Source: Streptomyces sp. V3I7 (GTDB taxonomy: Bacteria > Actinomycetota > Actinomycetes > Streptomycetales > Streptomycetaceae). Taken from it: a stretch of DNA of 64,000 nt. This document shows, piece by piece, positions 24,075 to 33,074 of the stretch (position 1 is its first letter; every line of letters starts with the position of its first letter). The notes below the pieces were generated by a model. That model made no database searches and was not told the origin of the DNA. It saw only the letters and a program-made list of their open reading frames with translations. Location: contig NZ_JAUSZK010000001.1 in NCBI RefSeq assembly GCF_030817495.1, positions 2,955,001 to 3,019,000 of the forward strand, read 5' to 3'. The position numbers were made by a program, and so were the translations under genes.

Positions 24075-25684
24075 GAGCGCTCCTTGGCGTCGGGTTCGGC
24101 GTGCGGCCCCGACTTCCCTGCCCCCGCCCGCAGTTCGCGGCGGAGGATCTTCCCGGAGGCAGCGCGCGGCACCGCGTCGATGAAGGTGACCCGCCGGATC
24201 CGCTTGTAGGGGGCGACGCGTTCGGCGACGTGCATCATGACCTCGCCCTCGGTGAGGGCACCGGCGGTGGGCTGGCGGACGACGTGGGCGTGCGGTATCT
24301 CGTTGTGGTCCTCGTCGTAGACGCCGATGACGGCGGCGTCCGCGATGCCGGGGTGGGTGAGGAGGTGGGCCTCCAGCTCGGCCGGGGCCACCTGGAAACC
24401 CTTGTACTTGATGAGCTCCTTCACCCGGTCGACGACGAACAGCCAGCCGTCGGCGTCGACGTAGCCCACGTCGCCGGTGTGCACCCAGCCGTCGGCGTCG
24501 ATCATGTCGGCGGTGGCGTCGGGTCGGCCCAGGTAGCCCTTCATGACCTGGGGGCCGCGGATGAGGATCTCGCCGGCCTCTCCGGCGGCGAGGTCCCGGC
24601 CGGGGTCGTCGAGGGAGACGATGCGCATCTCGGTGCCGGCGATGAGCCTGCCGACGGTGCCCGCGGGTGCCCGGTCCATGGCGTCCAGCGGGACGACGTG
24701 CGTGCCGGGCGAGAGTTCCGTCATGCCGTAGGCCTGGCCCACGGGCGGCAGCCCGAGGCGTTCGGAGCAGGCGGCGGCGAGGTGGGCGTCCAGGGGCGCG
24801 GCGGCGCTGATGACGAACCGCAGGGACGAGAGGTCGTAGCGGGCCACGGCCGGATGCTTGGCGAGCGCCAGAACGATCGGCGGGGCGACGTACAGGCTGG
24901 TGATGCGGTGCCGTTCGATGGCCGCGAGGAACGTCTCCAGCTCGAAGCGGGGCAGCACGACGACGGTGGCGCCCTGCCTGAGGGGCGCGTTCATCAGCGC
25001 GGTCAGGCCGTATATGTGGAAGAAGGGCAGGACGGCGAGGATGCGGTCGCCGGGCCCGGCCGGGATCGCGGGCTCCAGCTGGGCCAGGTTGGTGGCGATC
25101 TGGCGGTGGGTGAGCATGACGCCCTTGGGGACGCCGGTGGTACCGGAGGAGTACGGCAGGGCCGCGACGTCCTCGGCCGGGTCGACGGCGACGGCGGGAT
25201 CGGGCGCGGTGCAGGAGAGCAGGTCGGCCAGGGAGCGGTGGCCGCTCGCCCGGTCGCACACGAATATCTCCTGTATGCCACCCGCGAGTTCGGCCGCCCG
25301 GCGGGCCGTCGCCAGCAGCGGCGAGACGGTGACCAGCCAGCGGGCGCGGGAGTCCCGCAGCTGCTTGGCCACCTCCTCGGGCGTGGCGAGCGGGTGCACG
25401 GTGGTGACGGACGCACCCGCGCGCGTGGCCGCGTAGAAGGCGGTCGGGAAGGCGATGGTGTTCGGGCTGTGCAGGGCGAGGACGTCGCCCTTGCGCACAC
25501 CGGCTTCGGCCAGCCCGGCCGCGATGCGCCGGTGGAACCGGTCCACTTGGTTGTACGTGAGGGTGGTGCCGTCCGTGCCGTCGATCAGGGCCGGCAGGTC
25601 GCCGAACTCGGCGGCGCGGCCGAGAACGGCCTCGTGGATGGGCAGTTCGACGGGCGGGACGTCTGCGTACTCGCTGTGGAACAC
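24071..25684 (-). CDS. Acid:CoA ligase (4-coumarate/cinnamate:CoA ligase-like)
   Basis: 537 residues of the ANL superfamily. Motifs run in order: P-loop YSSGTTGVPKG (about 170), VGQAYGMTELSPGTH (A5), GWVHTGDVGYVDADG (A7), IKYKGFQVAPAELE hinge (A8) and the C-terminal catalytic Lys in AASGKILRREL. It adenylates a carboxylic acid and forms the CoA thioester. The S. coelicolor counterpart, which I recall as SCO4383 (ScCCL), activates cinnamate and 4-coumarate, so aromatic acids are a possible substrate here too. GTG 25684 has a GAGGAGGAA ribosome site. Confidence 0.9.
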   Translation of the reverse strand: MFHSEYADVPPVELPIHEAVLGRAAEFGDLPALIDGTDGTTLTYNQVDRFHRRIAAGLAEAGVRKGDVLALHSPNTIAFPTAFYAATRAGASVTTVHPLATPEEVAKQLRDSRARWLVTVSPLLATARRAAELAGGIQEIFVCDRASGHRSLADLLSCTAPDPAVAVDPAEDVAALPYSSGTTGVPKGVMLTHRQIATNLAQLEPAIPAGPGDRILAVLPFFHIYGLTALMNAPLRQGATVVVLPRFELETFLAAIERHRITSLYVAPPIVLALAKHPAVARYDLSSLRFVISAAAPLDAHLAAACSERLGLPPVGQAYGMTELSPGTHVVPLDAMDRAPAGTVGRLIAGTEMRIVSLDDPGRDLAAGEAGEILIRGPQVMKGYLGRPDATADMIDADGWVHTGDVGYVDADGWLFVVDRVKELIKYKGFQVAPAELEAHLLTHPGIADAAVIGVYDEDHNEIPHAHVVRQPTAGALTEGEVMMHVAERVAPYKRIRRVTFIDAVPRAASGKILRRELRAGAGKSGPHAEPDAKERS

Positions 25685-25736
25685 GGTTCCTCCTCGCGGA
25701 ACGGCGGTGCGCGCGGGCGGGGGCCGGGAGGGGGCC

Positions 25737-26897
25737 TCAGTACGACTTGGGCAGACCCAGGCTCTGGTGGGAGACGTAGTTGAGAATCATCTCCCGGCTC
25801 ACCGGGGCGATACGAGCCACGCGCGCGGCCGTTATCAGCGAGGCGATCCCGAACTCGCGTGTGAGGCCGTTGCCGCCGAGGGTGTGCACGGCCTGGTCGA
25901 CGGCCCGCACACAGGCCTCCGCGGCCGCGTACTTGGCCATGTTGGCGGCCTCGCCCGCACCCATGTCGTCGCCCGCGTCGTAGAGATGGGCGGCCTTCTG
26001 CATCATCAGACGGGCGAGTTCGAGGTCGATGTGGGCCTGGGCGAGGGGGTGCGCGATGGCCTGGTGGGCGCCGATGGGCGCCTTCCACACGGTGCGGTCA
26101 CGGGCGTACTCGACGGCCCGGGCGAGCGCGAAGCGCCCCATGCCGATCGCGAACGCCGCCGTCATGATCCGCTCGGGGTTGAGCCCGGCGAACAGCTGGA
26201 GCAGCCCGGCGTCCTCCTCGCCGACGAGCGCGTCCGCCGGAAGTCGTACGTCGTCCAGGACCAGCTCGAACTGCTTCTCCGCGGCCTGGAGTTCCATGTC
26301 GATCTGGTGGCGCTGGAAGCCCTCGGTGTCGCGCGGGACGATGAACAGGCAGGGCTTGAGGCGGCCGGTGCGGGCGTCCTCGGTGCGGCCGACGATCAGG
26401 GTGGCGTCGGCGACGTCGACGCCGGAGACGAACACCTTGCGGCCGGTGAGCAGCCAGTCCGTGCCGTCCCTGCGGGCGGTGGTGGTGATGCGGTGGGAGT
26501 TGGACCCGGCGTCGGGCTCGGTGATGCCGAAGGCCATGGTGCGGGTGCCGTCGGCGAGCCCGGGCAGCCACTGCTGTTTCTGCTGCTCGGTGCCGAAGCG
26601 GGCGATGACGGTGCCGCAGATGGCCGGGGAGACGACCATCAGCAGGAGCGGGCAGCCGGCGGCGCCCAGCTCTTCGAGCACGATGGAGAGTTCGGCTATG
26701 CCGCCGCCTCCGCCGCCGTATGCCTCCGGCAGGTTGACGCCGAGGTAGCCGAGCTTGGCGGCCTCGGACCACAGTTCGTCCGGGTGGCCCTTCTCGGCGA
26801 CGACGCGGGTGATGTAGTCGCGTCCGTAGCGTTTGCCGAGGGCGGCGACGGCGGAGCGGAGGGCCTTGTGTTCTTCGGATTCGATGAGGGTGGTCAC
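25737..26897 (-). CDS. Acyl-CoA dehydrogenase
   Basis: 386 residues. FAD-dependent oxidation of an acyl-CoA to the 2,3-enoyl-CoA. Conserved segments: MAFGITEPDAGSNSHRI (FAD-binding middle domain), KVFVSGVDVADATLIVGR, and HTLGGNGLTREFGIASLI near the C terminus, where the Glu can serve as catalytic base. Fusion or partner domains are absent. It lies between the carboxylase alpha and CoA ligase genes with about 50-bp gaps on both sides. The upstream gap is occupied by a dispersed repeat. It would correspond to AtuD or LiuA in analogous clusters. Confidence 0.9.
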   Translation of the reverse strand: MTTLIESEEHKALRSAVAALGKRYGRDYITRVVAEKGHPDELWSEAAKLGYLGVNLPEAYGGGGGGIAELSIVLEELGAAGCPLLLMVVSPAICGTVIARFGTEQQKQQWLPGLADGTRTMAFGITEPDAGSNSHRITTTARRDGTDWLLTGRKVFVSGVDVADATLIVGRTEDARTGRLKPCLFIVPRDTEGFQRHQIDMELQAAEKQFELVLDDVRLPADALVGEEDAGLLQLFAGLNPERIMTAAFAIGMGRFALARAVEYARDRTVWKAPIGAHQAIAHPLAQAHIDLELARLMMQKAAHLYDAGDDMGAGEAANMAKYAAAEACVRAVDQAVHTLGGNGLTREFGIASLITAARVARIAPVSREMILNYVSHQSLGLPKSY

Positions 26898-26931
26898 GGA
26901 TGTCCTCCGAGTGCGGCTTGAGTGTGGTTGC

Positions 26932-26953
26932 TCGCGCAGTTCCCCGCGCCCCT
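26932..26953 (-). repeat. Dispersed Streptomyces intergenic repeat, copy 2, forming the 3' end of the carboxylase alpha gene
   Basis: On the minus strand the core GCGCGGGGAACTGCGCG follows directly on the TAG stop codon (26952-26954) of the carboxylase alpha gene. It matches 21 of 22 bases of the copy at 14294-14315. It fills the 54-bp gap before the acyl-CoA dehydrogenase gene and may fold or terminate within the operon. Confidence 0.8.
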
Positions 26954-28856
26954 AGGTTTCTTGCACTACCGCCAGCAACATGCCTGGCTCCACCTGTTTC
27001 CCAGGCGTGGCATGCAGCGCCGTCAGTGTCCCCGTGACCGGCGCGGAGATCTGGTGCTGCATCTTCATCGCCTCCAGCCAGATCAGCGGCTGGCCGGCGG
27101 TGACGGCGGATCCCTCGGTCAGACCGTCGGCGAGGCGGACGACCGTGCCCGGCATGGGCGCGAGCAGGGAGCCGGGGGCGTGGTGCGCGGCCGGGTCGGG
27201 GAACCGGGGCAGGGCGGTGAGGGCGGTGGCGCCCACGTACACCTGATCGTCGCCGTACCGGGCGACCTCGAACCTCCGCCGGACGCCGTCCACTTCGAGG
27301 ACGACGAGGTGCGCGTCGGCGCGCACCACCCGCACCCCGCCGGCCGCGAGCCCCGCGCGCGTGTGCCGGTACGCGACCTCGTACTCCTCGCCCGCCATCA
27401 GGTAGCGCTTGGTCTGCGGCCCGGAGGGCAGGTTGCGCCAGCCGCCGAACCGGGAGCGGCCGTGCGCGTCGGCGAGGGCGGCGGCCAGCGCAACTAGAGG
27501 TGGTCGCGCAGCGACTCCGGTGAGGGCGGTGGTGGGAGACGGGTGGGCGTACGGGTCGGGGGCCGGGCCGGTGAGGGCGGCGAGGTGGCGGTCGTAGAAG
27601 CCGGTGTCCATGCGGGCGGCCGTGAACTCCTCGTGCCGCAGCGAGCGGACGAGCAGGTCGCGGTTGGTGACCGGGCCGTGGACTGCCGCCCGTTCCAGGG
27701 CGCCGGAGAGCCTGCGGAGCGCCTCCGCGCGCGTGGGGGCGTGGGCGACGACCTTGGCGAGCATCGGGTCGTAGTGCACGCCGATGCCGTCGCCGTCGGT
27801 GTAGCCGGTGTCCAGGCGGACGCCGTCCGGCACGGCGAGGCGGTGCAGGGTGCCGGTCTGCGGAGCCCACGCGCGAGCGGGGTCCTCGGCGTAGAGGCGG
27901 GCCTCGACGGCGTGGCCCCGCGCGCGCGGGGGCTCGCTCTCCAGCGCGTGCCCCTCGGCGACGCGGATCTGGAGCGCCACGAGGTCGATGCCGAACAGGG
28001 CCTCGGTGACGGGGTGTTCGACCTGGAGGCGGGTGTTCATCTCCAGGAAGTGGGCCGTGCCGTCGGCGACGAGGAACTCGACGGTGCCCGCGCCGACGTA
28101 GTCGACGGAGCGGGCGGCGCGGACGGCCATCGCGTACAGCTCGTCGGTGAGGGCGGGGTCCAGAGCCGGTGCCGGGGCCTCTTCGATCACCTTCTGGTGG
28201 CGGCGCTGGAGGGAGCAGTCACGGGTGCCGAGCGTCCACACCGTGCCGTGCGTGTCGGCGAGGACCTGCACCTCGACGTGGCGGCCCCGCTCGACGTACG
28301 GCTCGACGAACACCTCGCCGTCCCCGAAGGCGCTCGCGGCCTCGGCGCGGGCCCCGTCGAGGGCGCCCTCCAGCTCCTCCAGCCGCCGCACGATCCGCAT
28401 CCCGCGCCCGCCGCCGCCCGCGGCCGCCTTCACCAGCACCGGCAGATCGGCCTCGGTGACCTCGGCCTCGCCGAGCGGCGCGATGCCCATCAGCTCCTTG
28501 GCGCGCGTCTTGGACGCCATCGCCTCGATCGCCTCCGGGGGCGGCCCGATCCACGTGAGACCGGCGTCGAGGACGGCGCGGGCGAAGTCGGCGTTCTCGG
28601 AGAGGAAGCCGTAGCCGGGGTGCACGGCGTCCGCGCCGGCCAGGGCGGCGGCCTTCACGATCAGATCGCCGCGCAGGTACGTGTCGGAGGGCGACGCGCC
28701 CGGCAGCCGTACCGCCGTGTCGGCCACGCGCGCGTGGAGCGCGTTCTCGTCGGCGTCCGAATACACCGCGACGGTACGGATGCCCAGTTCGCGGCAGGTA
28801 CGGAAGATCCGGCAGGCGATCTCGCCCCGGTTGGCGACCAGCAGAGTCGACATCAT
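26952..28856 (-). CDS. Acyl-CoA carboxylase alpha subunit (biotin carboxylase plus biotin carrier)
   Basis: 634 residues. The biotin carboxylase part (1-445) has LVANRGEIACRIFRTCRELG, ATP-grasp glycine loop KAAAGGGGRGMRIV, and EMNTRLQVEHPVTE. A linker (beta-barrel-like) leads to the C-terminal carrier domain with WLEAMKMQHQI, biotinylated Lys598. It carboxylates its own biotin with ATP and bicarbonate for transfer by the beta subunit, encoded 5 bp upstream. Size and order match the methylcrotonyl/geranyl-CoA carboxylase class. Two Met codons start the frame (28856 and 28853). The stop codon coincides with a dispersed repeat. Confidence 0.92.
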   Translation of the reverse strand: MMSTLLVANRGEIACRIFRTCRELGIRTVAVYSDADENALHARVADTAVRLPGASPSDTYLRGDLIVKAAALAGADAVHPGYGFLSENADFARAVLDAGLTWIGPPPEAIEAMASKTRAKELMGIAPLGEAEVTEADLPVLVKAAAGGGGRGMRIVRRLEELEGALDGARAEAASAFGDGEVFVEPYVERGRHVEVQVLADTHGTVWTLGTRDCSLQRRHQKVIEEAPAPALDPALTDELYAMAVRAARSVDYVGAGTVEFLVADGTAHFLEMNTRLQVEHPVTEALFGIDLVALQIRVAEGHALESEPPRARGHAVEARLYAEDPARAWAPQTGTLHRLAVPDGVRLDTGYTDGDGIGVHYDPMLAKVVAHAPTRAEALRRLSGALERAAVHGPVTNRDLLVRSLRHEEFTAARMDTGFYDRHLAALTGPAPDPYAHPSPTTALTGVAARPPLVALAAALADAHGRSRFGGWRNLPSGPQTKRYLMAGEEYEVAYRHTRAGLAAGGVRVVRADAHLVVLEVDGVRRRFEVARYGDDQVYVGATALTALPRFPDPAAHHAPGSLLAPMPGTVVRLADGLTEGSAVTAGQPLIWLEAMKMQHQISAPVTGTLTALHATPGKQVEPGMLLAVVQET

Positions 28857-28861
28857 GAGCC

Positions 28862-30460
28862 TCACATCCGGAAGACGCCGAAGCCGCCCCGCGCGCCCTC
28901 GTAGGGGGCGGTGTGGATGGCGGACAGGCACAGGCCGAGGACGGTGCGGGTGTCGCGCGGGTCGATGACGCCGTCGTCGTACAGCCGCCCGGACAGGAAC
29001 ATCGGCAGCGACTCCGACTCGATCTGCTGCTCCACCATGGCGCGCAGCGCGGCGTCGCCCTCCTCGTCGTACGGCCGTCCCTTCGCGGCGGCCGACTGCC
29101 GGGCGACGATCGACAGCACGCCGGCGAGCTGCTGCGGGCCCATGACGGCCGACTTGGCGCTGGGCCAGGCGAACAGGAAGCGCGGGTCGTAGGCACGGCC
29201 GCACATGCCGTAGTGCCCGGCGCCGTACGAGGCGCCCATGAGCACGGAGAGGTGGGGGACCTTCGAGTTGGAGACGGCGTTGATCATCATCGCGCCGTGC
29301 TTGATGATCCCGCCCTGCTCGTACTCCCTGCCGACCATGTAGCCGGTGGTGTTGTGCAGGAAGAGCAGCGGGATGTCGCGCTGGTTGGCGAGCTGGATGA
29401 ACTGGGCGGCCTTCTGCGACTCCTCGCTGAACAGCACCCCTTGGGCGTTCGCGAGGATGCCGACGGGATAGCCGTGCAGGGCGGCCCAGCCGGTGGTCAG
29501 GCTCGTCCCGTACAGCGGCTTGAACTCGTCGAAGTCGGAGGCGTCGACGAGGCGGGCGATGACCTCGCGCGGGTCGAAGGGGGTCTTCAGGTCGCCGGGG
29601 ACGATGCCGAGGAGCTCCTCCGGGTCGTACTTGGGCGGCTCGGCCGGGCCCGGATCGGCGTACGCCTTACGGTGGTTGAGTCGGGCGACGACGCGCCGCG
29701 CCTGCCGGAGCGCGTCCCGCTCGTCGACGGCGAGGTGGTCGGCGAGGCCCGACACGCGCGCGTGCATCTCGGCGCCGCCCAGGGACTCGTCGTCGCTCTC
29801 CTCGCCGGTCGCCATCTTCACCAGGGGCGGGCCGCCGAGGAAGACCTTCGCCCGCTCCCTCACCATGATCACGTGGTCGGACATGCCGGGGACGTACGCG
29901 CCGCCCGCCGTGGAGTTGCCGAAGACGACGGCGACGGTGGGGATGCCGGCGGCGGAGAGGCGGGTGATGTCCCGGAAGATGGCGCCGCCGGGGATGAAGA
30001 TCTCCCTCTGGGAGGGCAGGTCGGCGCCGCCGGACTCGACCAGGCTGATGCAGGGCAGCCGGTTGGCGAGCGCGATGTCGTTCGCGCGCAGGGACTTCTT
30101 CAGCGTCCAGGGGTTGCTGGCGCCGCCGCGCACGGTCGGGTCGTTGGCGGTGATCAGGCACTCGACGCCCTCGACGACCCCGATGCCGGTGACGAGGGAG
30201 GCGCCGACCGCGTAGTCACTGCCCCAGGCGGCCAGCGGGGACAGCTCCAGGAACGGGGTGTCCGGGTCGAGGAGCAGCTCGATGCGCTCGCGGGCGAGCA
30301 GTTTGCCGCGCTGGCGGTGCCGTTCGACGTACTTCGGGCCGCCGCCGGCGAGCGCCTTGGCATGCTCGGCGTCGAGCTCGGCGAGCTTGGCGAGCATGGC
30401 CGCGCGGTGGGCGCGGTGGCCGGGGCTGCCGGCGTCCAGGGCGGTGGGCAGAACGGTCAA
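28862..30460 (-). CDS. Acyl-CoA carboxylase beta subunit (carboxyltransferase), methylcrotonyl/geranyl-CoA carboxylase-like
   Basis: 532 residues. It transfers the carboxyl group from biotin to an acyl-CoA. Conserved parts include SLVESGGADLPSQREIF, VFGNSTAGGAYVPGMSDHVI, FLGGPPLVKMATGEE and PLLFLHNTTGYMVGREYEQGG, ending in the typical GFGVFRM tail. The length and C terminus fit the MCC/GCC beta type rather than the propionyl/acetyl type. Start TTG 30460 has GGAGG seven bases upstream and overlaps the AtuA-like stop (TTGA), indicating translational coupling. The substrate cannot be decided by eye. Confidence 0.92.
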   Translation of the reverse strand: MTVLPTALDAGSPGHRAHRAAMLAKLAELDAEHAKALAGGGPKYVERHRQRGKLLARERIELLLDPDTPFLELSPLAAWGSDYAVGASLVTGIGVVEGVECLITANDPTVRGGASNPWTLKKSLRANDIALANRLPCISLVESGGADLPSQREIFIPGGAIFRDITRLSAAGIPTVAVVFGNSTAGGAYVPGMSDHVIMVRERAKVFLGGPPLVKMATGEESDDESLGGAEMHARVSGLADHLAVDERDALRQARRVVARLNHRKAYADPGPAEPPKYDPEELLGIVPGDLKTPFDPREVIARLVDASDFDEFKPLYGTSLTTGWAALHGYPVGILANAQGVLFSEESQKAAQFIQLANQRDIPLLFLHNTTGYMVGREYEQGGIIKHGAMMINAVSNSKVPHLSVLMGASYGAGHYGMCGRAYDPRFLFAWPSAKSAVMGPQQLAGVLSIVARQSAAAKGRPYDEEGDAALRAMVEQQIESESLPMFLSGRLYDDGVIDPRDTRTVLGLCLSAIHTAPYEGARGGFGVFRM

Positions 30461-32145
30461 AGGAGAGCCTCCGGGATGTCCAGGTGGCGGGAGCGCAGCC
30501 ATTCGCCGAGGGCCTTGGCCTGCGGATCGAAGCGGTGCTGGGCGGCGACGCCCTGACCGAGGATGCCCTCGACGGTGAAGTTGAGGGCGCGCAGCCGCGG
30601 GAGGACGTGCCGGGTGACGGTCAGTCCGGCCGTCTCCGGCAGGAGTTGGCGGAACAGGTCGGCGGTGAGGGTGTGGGCGAGCCACCGCCAGGCGTCGTCG
30701 GTGCGGACCCAGACCCCCACGTTGGCGTTGCCGCCCTTGTCCCCGCTGCGGGCACCGGCGACCAGGCCGAGCGGTGCGCGGCGCACGGGCCCCGGGGCAA
30801 GAGCCTCCGGGAGGGGCGGCTCCGGTACGTCGTCGAGGATGCGGGTGTCCTGGGGCGGGGCCACAGCGACCCGCCGCCCGTCATGGAGGACGGCCACATG
30901 GTCGACGGCACCATGGGGGACGTACACATCCTCGAAGACCCCATAAGGCGCGCCCTTCCCCGGTGGTGCGAGCACATGGAAGCCCGGGTAACTGGCCAGC
31001 GCCAGTTCGATGGCGGCCCCGCTCAGCGCCCGCCCGACGACCTGCTGGTCCGGGTCCCGTACGACGAGCCGCAGCAGTGCGCTGGCCGTCTCCTCGGTGT
31101 CGGCGTCGGCCCGGTCGGTGCGGACGAGCTCCCAACAGGTCTCGGCCGGCGGCGACTTGGCGAGCGCGTCGCCCATCTGCTCCCGTACCAGGGCGGCCTT
31201 CTCCTCGATGTCGAGCCCGGTGAGGACGAAGACGACCTCGTTGCGGAAGCCGCCGAGGCGGTTGAGGCCGACCTTGAGGGTCGGCGGCGGGGCCTCCCCG
31301 CGCACTCCCTCGATCCGCACCCGGTCGGGTCCGTCGGGGGTGAGCCGTACGGTGTCGAGGCGGGCGGTGACGTCGGGTCCGGCGTACCGGGCGCCGCCCG
31401 TCTCGTACAGCAGCTGCGCCGTGACCGTGCCGGTGTCGACGAGGCCGCCGGTGCCGGGGTGCTTGGTGATGACCGCGCTGCCGTCCTCGTGGAGTTCGGC
31501 GAGCGGGAAGCCGGGACGGCGGACGTCGGCCCCCCGGAAGAAGGCGTAGTTCCCGCCGGTCGCCTGTGTCCCGCACTCCAGGACGTGCCCGGCGACGACC
31601 GCGCCCGCGAGCCGGTCGTACTCCCCGGGTCCCCAGCCGAAGTGGGCGGCGGCGGGCCCGGTGACGAGCGCGGCGTCGGTCACCCGCCCGGTGACCACGA
31701 CGTCGGCGCCCTCCCGCAGGCAGGCGGCGATCCCGAAGCCGCCGAGGTAGGCGTGGGCGGCGAGGCTGCCGGGGTAGGCCGTGGTGAGGTCGTCGCCCTC
31801 GACGTGGGCGACGCGCACCGGGATGCCGAGCCGGTCGGCCAGCGCCCTGACGGCGTCGGCGAGCCCGGCGGGGTTGAGCCCGCCGGCGTTCGTCACGATC
31901 CTCACCGACCGCTCGTGGGCGAGTCCGAGGCACTCCTCCAGCTGGCGCAGGAAGGTGCGGGCGTATCCGGCGGACGGGTCCTTCAGCCGGTCCCGGCCCA
32001 GGATCAGCATGGTGAGTTCGGCGAGGTAGTCGCCGGTCAGGACGTCCAGTTCACCGCCGGTGAGCATCTCGCGCAGGGCGTCGAAGCGGTCGCCGTAGAA
32101 GCCGGAGGCGTTGCCGACGCGCAGGGGGGTGCGCGGGGCGCTCAC
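30457..32145 (-). CDS. Acyclic terpene utilisation AtuA-family protein
   Basis: 562 residues matching the AtuA/DUF1446 family: LRVGNASGFYGDRFDALREML at the start, VRIVTNAGGLNPAGLADAVRAL, VVVTGRVTDAALVTGPAAAHFGW, and AGARSGDKGGNANVGVWVRTD toward the C terminus. AtuA is required for citronellol and geraniol catabolism in Pseudomonas, but its reaction is unknown. Homologues occur next to acyl-CoA carboxylases in many actinobacteria. It overlaps both flanking genes by 4 bp (GTGA and TTGA), the tightest coupling in the operon. Start GTG 32145; an adjacent GTG at 32148 is possible. Confidence 0.88.
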   Translation of the reverse strand: MSAPRTPLRVGNASGFYGDRFDALREMLTGGELDVLTGDYLAELTMLILGRDRLKDPSAGYARTFLRQLEECLGLAHERSVRIVTNAGGLNPAGLADAVRALADRLGIPVRVAHVEGDDLTTAYPGSLAAHAYLGGFGIAACLREGADVVVTGRVTDAALVTGPAAAHFGWGPGEYDRLAGAVVAGHVLECGTQATGGNYAFFRGADVRRPGFPLAELHEDGSAVITKHPGTGGLVDTGTVTAQLLYETGGARYAGPDVTARLDTVRLTPDGPDRVRIEGVRGEAPPPTLKVGLNRLGGFRNEVVFVLTGLDIEEKAALVREQMGDALAKSPPAETCWELVRTDRADADTEETASALLRLVVRDPDQQVVGRALSGAAIELALASYPGFHVLAPPGKGAPYGVFEDVYVPHGAVDHVAVLHDGRRVAVAPPQDTRILDDVPEPPLPEALAPGPVRRAPLGLVAGARSGDKGGNANVGVWVRTDDAWRWLAHTLTADLFRQLLPETAGLTVTRHVLPRLRALNFTVEGILGQGVAAQHRFDPQAKALGEWLRSRHLDIPEALL

Positions 32146-32936
32146 CACACGGAGCCCTTCGGCGCGCGGCCTGCGCCGGGCGGGCCCGCGAAGGCCTGGG
32201 CGATGTCGAGCCAGCGGTCGGCGTCGGGGCCCTCGGCGCGCACCTCCAGGTCGGCGCGGTGGGCGCGCTGGGTGACCAGCAGGCAGAAGTCGAGGGCGGG
32301 GGCAGTGACGCGCTGGGCGGCGTCCTCGGGCCCGTAGGCCCACAGCTCGCCGCCGGGAGCGGTGATCTCCACCCGGAACTCCTCGGCGGGCACGGGCAGT
32401 CCCCGCGCCCCGTAGGCGAAGTCCCGTGCGCGCACCCCGATGCGGACCACATGCTTCAGCCGGTCGGTAGGTGCGCGGCGCACACCCAATGTGTCGGCGA
32501 TGTCCTGTCCATGGGCCCAGGTCTCCATGATCCGGCCCGTGGCCATGGAGGCCGCCGACATAGGCGGCCCGTACCAGGGGAAGCGCGTCCCGGGTGCCGT
32601 GGCCCGCAGGGCCCGGTCGAGCGCGGCCCGCCCCTCCCGCCAGCGCGCGAGCAGTTCGGCCGGCTCCAGCCGGGCCCCCTCCTCCGCACCCTCGTCGACG
32701 AACGAGTCCGGCGCGGTGAGGGCCTTCTCCACCAGCGTGCGGAAGGCGTCCGCGTCCGTGACGGCGAGCAGGGCGGAGCGGTCGGTCCAGTGCAGATGCG
32801 CGATCTGGTGGGCGACGCTCCAGCCGGGCGCGGGGGTCGCGAGCCTCCACTGCCCGGGACTCAGGTCGGCCACCAGCCGATCGAGTTCCTCGCTCTCCTC
32901 ACGCAGGTCGTCGAAGACGGGCGTCGGATCGGACAC
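32142..32936 (-). CDS. TIGR03084-family metal-binding protein (MDMPI-like), first gene of the operon
   Basis: 264 residues. The DinB/MDMPI-like N-terminal four-helix domain has SVAHQIAHLHWTDRSALLAV and METWAHGQDIADTLG, whose histidines and Asp form the family metal site. A second small domain (about 170-255) follows. Related enzymes use mycothiol; the function of this family is unassigned. It is the operon's first gene. GTG 32936 has GGGGAG six bases upstream, and the operator-like palindrome lies 74 bp further. Its constant association with AtuA and carboxylase genes suggests a step in the same pathway. Confidence 0.85.
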   Translation of the reverse strand: MSDPTPVFDDLREESEELDRLVADLSPGQWRLATPAPGWSVAHQIAHLHWTDRSALLAVTDADAFRTLVEKALTAPDSFVDEGAEEGARLEPAELLARWREGRAALDRALRATAPGTRFPWYGPPMSAASMATGRIMETWAHGQDIADTLGVRRAPTDRLKHVVRIGVRARDFAYGARGLPVPAEEFRVEITAPGGELWAYGPEDAAQRVTAPALDFCLLVTQRAHRADLEVRAEGPDADRWLDIAQAFAGPPGAGRAPKGSVW

Positions 32937-33009
32937 GATGCGCTCCCCTCGGGGCACGACGGTGTGCGGCGCGGTGCGTGAAGGAGCATGGCAGCGGGGC
33001 AAGAAACAA

Positions 33010-33023
33010 GCAAGCGTGCTTGC
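33010..33023. promoter_or_regulatory. TetR-type operator candidate GCAAGCGTGCTTGC
   Basis: A perfect 14-bp palindrome lies 74 bp upstream of the first operon gene. Reading leftward, TTGCTT (33014-33009) could be a -35 box with CATGCT about 18 bases on as a weak -10, so a bound repressor would block the promoter. The regulator is probably the TetR protein encoded last in the operon. Confidence 0.6.
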
Positions 33024-33074
33024 ATGACTTTTCGAGGCGACCCAGCGGCCGCCGTCGCAAGGACCGGAAGAGGT

